NCBI GenBank assembly: GCA_003647435.1
Contig: QMMV01000116.1
Coordinates: 1-6,633, forward strand
Source: Deltaproteobacteria bacterium
GTDB lineage: Bacteria > Desulfobacterota > Desulfobacteria > Desulfobacterales > C00003060
Direction of reading: 5' to 3'
Length of the DNA stretch: 6,633 nt
Shown here one piece after another: positions 4,871 to 6,633 of the stretch. The notes under the pieces were generated by a model. It saw only the letters and a program-made list of their open reading frames with translations. It had not been told where the DNA came from and searched no databases. Position numbers and translations under genes: made by a program. The number at the start of each line of letters is the position of its first letter. Positions within the stretch are counted from its first letter, which is position 1.

Positions 4871-5320
4871 ATGTCAGAATTGCTTACAAAAACCGGAGTC
4901 GTAAAAGCGGTGCAGGGGCATATGGCGGTGGTGGTAACCACATATGAACCCGAGTGCGAAAGCTGCAAGGCAAAGGAAACCTGCACCTTCCTCGGGGGGA
5001 GCGGCGGCAACGTGGAGGTAAAGGCTCGAAACACCGTGCGGGCTGAGGTCGGAGATATCGTAACCATAAGCGTGCCTTCGTCTTCAGTGCTTAAGGCCTC
5101 ATTTTTTGTCTATATGGTACCGATACTGGGTCTTATATGCGGAATACTTTTTGGATACCTGCTGGCAAAGCTATTTACCTTAAATGAAAACCTCCTCGTG
5201 GGCAGCCTTGCCGGGATCGGGCTTTTCAGTTCGTTCCTCTGGCTTAAAAAGAAAGGGGATAGGCTTGCCGAAACGCGACAGTATATCCCCGAAATCACAT
5301 CAAAGCAAACGGCCTCGTAA
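4871..5320 (+). CDS. rseC: RseC/MucC-family inner-membrane protein
   Basis: A 149-residue protein. The N-terminal cytoplasmic part has the family opening TKTGVVKAVQGHMAVV and a cysteine cluster C29-x2-C32-x5-C38 (CESCKAKETC), followed by a beta-rich domain (48-70). Two membrane segments follow, about 74-99 (ASFFVYMVPILGLICGILFG) and about 108-125 (LLVGSLAGIGLFSSFLWL), then a basic KKKGDR stretch. In E. coli, RseC is linked to sigma-E control and to the SoxR-reducing system. No rpoE, rseA/B or rnf gene is visible here, so its job is open. Only three Cys are seen in the cluster. The ATG at 4871 lacks a clear Shine-Dalgarno and lies 17 bases from the divergent phosphorylase start. Confidence 0.88.
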   Translation: MSELLTKTGVVKAVQGHMAVVVTTYEPECESCKAKETCTFLGGSGGNVEVKARNTVRAEVGDIVTISVPSSSVLKASFFVYMVPILGLICGILFGYLLAKLFTLNENLLVGSLAGIGLFSSFLWLKKKGDRLAETRQYIPEITSKQTAS

Positions 5321-5400
5321 AAAGCCCGTTTGAGATGCCGGTTGCCGGATACCGGGAGTCATTACCCGCTGCAGGTGACTACCTGAAGAAAAGGCAAAAT

Positions 5401-5483
5401 CCGAATCTTGAAATCCGAAACTCGAAACAAATTTGAATACCGATTTCGTATTTCGTGCTTCGTATTTCGAATTTCGAATTTTT
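5401..5483. repeat. CGAAATACGAAAT-type intergenic repeat, copy 2
   Basis: An 83-base quasi-palindromic run: CCGAATCTTGAAATCCGAAACTC on the left and TTCGTATTTCGTGCTTCG then AATTTCGAATTT on the right. Bases 5442-5462 match copy 1 (1140-1160) in inverse orientation at 20 of 21 positions. It fills most of the spacer between the rseC and PHP genes and contains no gene. Confidence 0.65.
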
Positions 5484-5510
5484 GATCGAAAAAACATGGT
5501 TTTTGGTCAA

Positions 5511-5538
5511 GTAGGGACGATTCACGAATCGCCCCTAC
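5511..5538. repeat. 28-base palindrome overlapping the stop of the PHP gene
   Basis: GTAGGGACGATTC (5511-5523) and GAATCGCCCCTAC (5526-5538) pair around a 2-base centre with a single mismatch. In minus-strand RNA that position becomes a G-U pair, so the stem is complete (13 pairs). The stop codon and last residues of the PHP protein lie inside it. No U-tract follows, so terminator function is doubtful. It resembles widely dispersed GTAGGGGCGA... palindromes known from many genomes (recalled, not searched). Confidence 0.6.
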
Positions 5539-6397
5539 CCCCTCTTTTCAATTCCTCTACGAGTCGATATGGGATGCGCATCTCTCCTCTGCCCACCCCA
5601 ATGAAAACCCCCGGCTTCGCTGCTCCGTGAAAGTCGGTACCGCCTGTCATGAGAAGACCGTGACGCCGTGCGAGGCGCTCGTACAGGGCTGTCCGTACAA
5701 CGCTATGGTCGGGATAATAAACTTCCAGGCCTTTAAGCCCGGACTGCTTCAGGTCAGCGATGATTGCCTCCAGCTCCGCCTCGCTTTTCGCATTGAGGGT
5801 AAAAGGATGAGCAAGGACCGGCACTCCTCCCGCGCGCAAAATGGTCTGTATCGCCTCCGAGGGTGACAGCCGGTACCGCGGGACATAGGCAGGCCCGGAC
5901 TTTTTTAAGAACCTGGCAAAGGCCTCATCCATAGTCTGCACCGCACCTTTTTGCACCAGCACCCGGGCAATGTGCGGTCTTCCGACCTGGCCCCCGCCGG
6001 AAACCTCAACCACTTCGTCGAAGCGTATATCTATCCCGAGCAGCCGCAGCCTTTCAATAATCTCGTGGTTCCTGTTATCCCGGCTTTTCTGCAGTTTCCG
6101 GAGGGTCTCGTTCAAGCACGGATCATCTACGTCAATAAGATAGCCAAGGATATGCATCGTGCCCGGGGTATAATCGGCACTTATCTCGACGCCTGAGAGA
6201 ATTTCAAGGCCCGAGTCCCGAGCAGATGCCATTGCTTGAGCAGAGCCGTCAACGGTATCATGGTCTGTAATAGCAATAGCCCGAAGCCCTATATTTTTCG
6301 CTGTTCGAATAATCTGTAGCGGGGAAAGGGAACCGTCGGAAGCGGTAGAATGGATATGGAGGTCAACGTAGGCAGTCTTCTGAGAATCTATTTCCAT
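5522..6397 (-). CDS. PHP-domain phosphoesterase (YciV / RNase AM-like)
   Basis: A 291-residue protein of normal family length. The metal-binding PHP motifs are complete: DLHIHSTASDG (12-22; H14, H16, D21), AITDHDTVDG (42-51; D45, H46), SGVEIS (68-73; E71), MHILGY (81-86; H82), GRPHIARVL (139-147; H142), VLAHPF (194-199; H197) and GGTDFHG (252-258; D255, H257). The insertion at about 100-180 is usual for the YciV/TrpH subgroup. E. coli YciV (RNase AM) is a 5'-3' exonuclease that also hydrolyses 3',5'-nucleotide bisphosphates, so RNA-end maturation or pAp-type clearance is the likely role (family inference). The ATG at 6397 has only a weak Shine-Dalgarno. The final residues GRGDS and the stop lie in a palindromic repeat, so the native end may have been replaced. 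It is convergent with rseC across a repeat-filled spacer. Confidence 0.92.
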   Translation of the reverse strand: MEIDSQKTAYVDLHIHSTASDGSLSPLQIIRTAKNIGLRAIAITDHDTVDGSAQAMASARDSGLEILSGVEISADYTPGTMHILGYLIDVDDPCLNETLRKLQKSRDNRNHEIIERLRLLGIDIRFDEVVEVSGGGQVGRPHIARVLVQKGAVQTMDEAFARFLKKSGPAYVPRYRLSPSEAIQTILRAGGVPVLAHPFTLNAKSEAELEAIIADLKQSGLKGLEVYYPDHSVVRTALYERLARRHGLLMTGGTDFHGAAKPGVFIGVGRGEMRIPYRLVEELKRGGRGDS

Positions 6398-6633
6398 GCC
6401 AAGACATGTGTGGTCAGAATTGAAGTGAACTGAAGTTGGCGAGTATCTACCGAAGTATCCTGCGACAAAGGCACCAGGACACCAAAACCAACCATAGAAC
6501 TTTTCTTTATTCGTATCAGTTTAGCTTTTTGAAAATATTATTGCGGACAGGCCATCCGATTGGAGACCGTCTCAAACTCGAGCCTAACTGAGCGTAAAGA
6601 AAAAACAGCGCTTAGAAGTTCAAATAACATCCA
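6398..6633. other. 236-base right-end region, no gene recognised
   Basis: Neither strand has a credible coding frame with a ribosome binding site. The only structure seen is a short perfect palindrome GAGAC-c-GTCTC (6563-6573). The segment presumably holds the promoter of the PHP gene, but I see no convincing -35/-10 pair. Confidence 0.4.

Noticed and set aside
5338..5355. A terminator after rseC (CCGGT/ACCGG hairpin)
   Set aside because: The stem has only five pairs with an 8-base loop and no T-tract follows.
5300..5497. Minus-strand frame between rseC and the PHP gene
   Set aside because: It is a translation of the dispersed CGAAATACGAAAT repeat.
1..6633. A CRISPR array or prophage
   Set aside because: No regularly spaced direct repeats of suitable length and no phage structural, integrase or lysis genes are present; the repeats seen are short palindromes.

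Overview
The window reads as one chromosomal segment of a Gram-negative bacterium with large, repeat-rich intergenic spaces. An RseC/MucC-type inner-membrane protein, an STN-type periplasmic domain, exported cohesin and EF-hand proteins and many small palindromic intergenic repeats would suit Desulfobacterota or a neighbouring phylum. That placement is inference; no marker gene here fixes the taxon.

Layout. Positions 1-2774 (minus strand) hold three exported-protein genes. In transcription order they are a 140-residue protein with a dockerin-like calcium-binding repeat just after its signal peptide, a protein with an STN-like domain and a C-terminal coiled coil, and a cohesin-domain protein that continues past the left edge of the window. 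The gaps between them are 188 and 151 bases and hold repeats, plus one 72-base segment able to fold into a long stem. A good sigma70-like promoter precedes the first gene. Positions 2775-3300 have no convincing gene but carry several inverted repeats and a vestigial-looking short reading frame with a strong ribosome binding site. Positions 3301-3962 (plus strand) are a toxin-antitoxin pair: a Phd/YefM-type antitoxin and a PIN-domain (VapC) toxin overlapping by four bases. Positions 3981-4853 (minus) encode a trimeric-type purine nucleoside phosphorylase, divergent across only 17 bases from an RseC-family membrane protein at 4871-5320 (plus). Positions 5522-6397 (minus) encode a PHP-domain phosphoesterase of the YciV/RNase AM type. 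The last 236 bases show no gene.

How the parts relate. The left block may make a small non-cellulosomal cohesin-dockerin surface or periplasmic assembly, because a cohesin module and a dockerin-like EF-hand lie in the same cluster. This is the most interesting hypothesis in the window and is untested. The toxin-antitoxin pair is a self-contained accessory module between that block and the housekeeping genes (purine salvage, nucleotide/RNA-end processing, envelope redox or stress accessory). Short mobile or REP-like repeats have touched gene ends in at least three places: the last codons and stop of the PHP gene, the C-terminal tail of the phosphorylase, and the N-terminal region of the STN gene.
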